Of a DNA stretch of 33,439 nucleotides, positions 33,364 through 33,439 are shown in pieces. The notes under the pieces are model-generated. The model was not told where the DNA came from. It was given only the letters and a program-made list of their open reading frames with translations, and did not search any database. Within the stretch, counting starts at the first letter, position 1, and each line of letters begins with the position of its first letter. A program made the translations under genes and the position numbers. The stretch is from Gemmatimonadota bacterium (GTDB taxonomy: Bacteria > Latescibacterota > UBA2968), in the NCBI GenBank assembly GCA_009838845.1, contig VXRD01000032.1, positions 1 through 33,439 on the forward strand. The letters run 5' to 3'.

Positions 33364-33439
33364 GAAAAAATGAAAAATAAGGAATATATCTCAAATACAT
33401 TATATTTCCTTCAATACTTTAAAAAGGCATATATATATA
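33364..33439 (-). promoter_or_regulatory. AT-rich leader of the second receptor operon
   Basis: The 76 bases upstream of the ribosome binding site are far richer in A and T than the rest of the window and end in an alternating AT tract (33429-33439). Reading the minus strand, TATAAT is present at 33404-33399. No good -35 lies 16-18 bases upstream of it, and the true promoter may extend outside the window. Confidence 0.35.

Overview
The window looks like a chromosomal segment of a Gram-negative bacterium from the FCB side of the tree, most plausibly Latescibacterota or a similar uncultured lineage. This rests on gene content: TonB-dependent receptors with a carboxypeptidase-regulatory-like N-terminal extension, PorV/PorQ-type outer-membrane proteins, proteins with a type IX-like C-terminal sorting domain, a GWxTD-domain protein, tandem phytanoyl-CoA dioxygenases and tandem DUF6785-like membrane proteins. 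No rRNA, tRNA, CRISPR or intact transposon was seen, so the phylum call is inference. Genes are tightly packed. No gene-free stretch exceeds 300 bases once starts are corrected.

Layout. (1) 155-7297, plus strand: small outer-membrane barrel, TonB-dependent receptor, secreted protein with sorting-type C-terminus, PorV/PorQ protein. (2) 7424-11399: two tandem paralogous ~14-helix membrane proteins, from a TTG start behind a long hairpin. (3) 11562-13883: M60/TCAF-like zinc metallopeptidase. (4) 14001-14464: hicAB toxin-antitoxin pair, closed by an intrinsic terminator at 14566-14597. (5) 14632-17052: TPR plus GWxTD protein. (6) 17053-17242: repeat-rich spacer with oppositely oriented octamer arrays around a hairpin. 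(7) 17243-18882: two overlapping phytanoyl-CoA dioxygenase-family genes. (8) 23982-18885, minus strand: apparent operon of an alpha/beta hydrolase, an MBL-fold hydrolase, a CocE/NonD-type hydrolase and a MATE exporter. (9) 24161-24979, plus: TIM-barrel sugar isomerase-like protein. (10) 25896-25000, minus: unknown protein. (11) 26098-26693, plus: mazEF. (12) 33350-26893, minus: a second receptor / sorting-domain protein / PorV set in the same transcriptional order as region 1.

How the parts may work together. The two outer sets are paralogous surface modules: a receptor for energised uptake, a secreted multidomain protein that probably stays at the surface, and a PorV-like barrel that in true type IX secretion hands sorting-domain cargo to the sortase. 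Between them lie enzymes and transporters suited to scavenging complex organic matter (M60 peptidase on glycoproteins, esterase/amidase-type hydrolases, Fe(II)/2-oxoglutarate oxygenases, isomerase-like protein, multi-helix permease-like proteins, MATE efflux). Two toxin-antitoxin pairs and several microsatellite-like spacers mark region borders. The most interesting candidate system is the repeated receptor-cargo-PorV cassette, which would be a dedicated cargo/shuttle pairing if confirmed. All family names come from reading motifs; no search was run.
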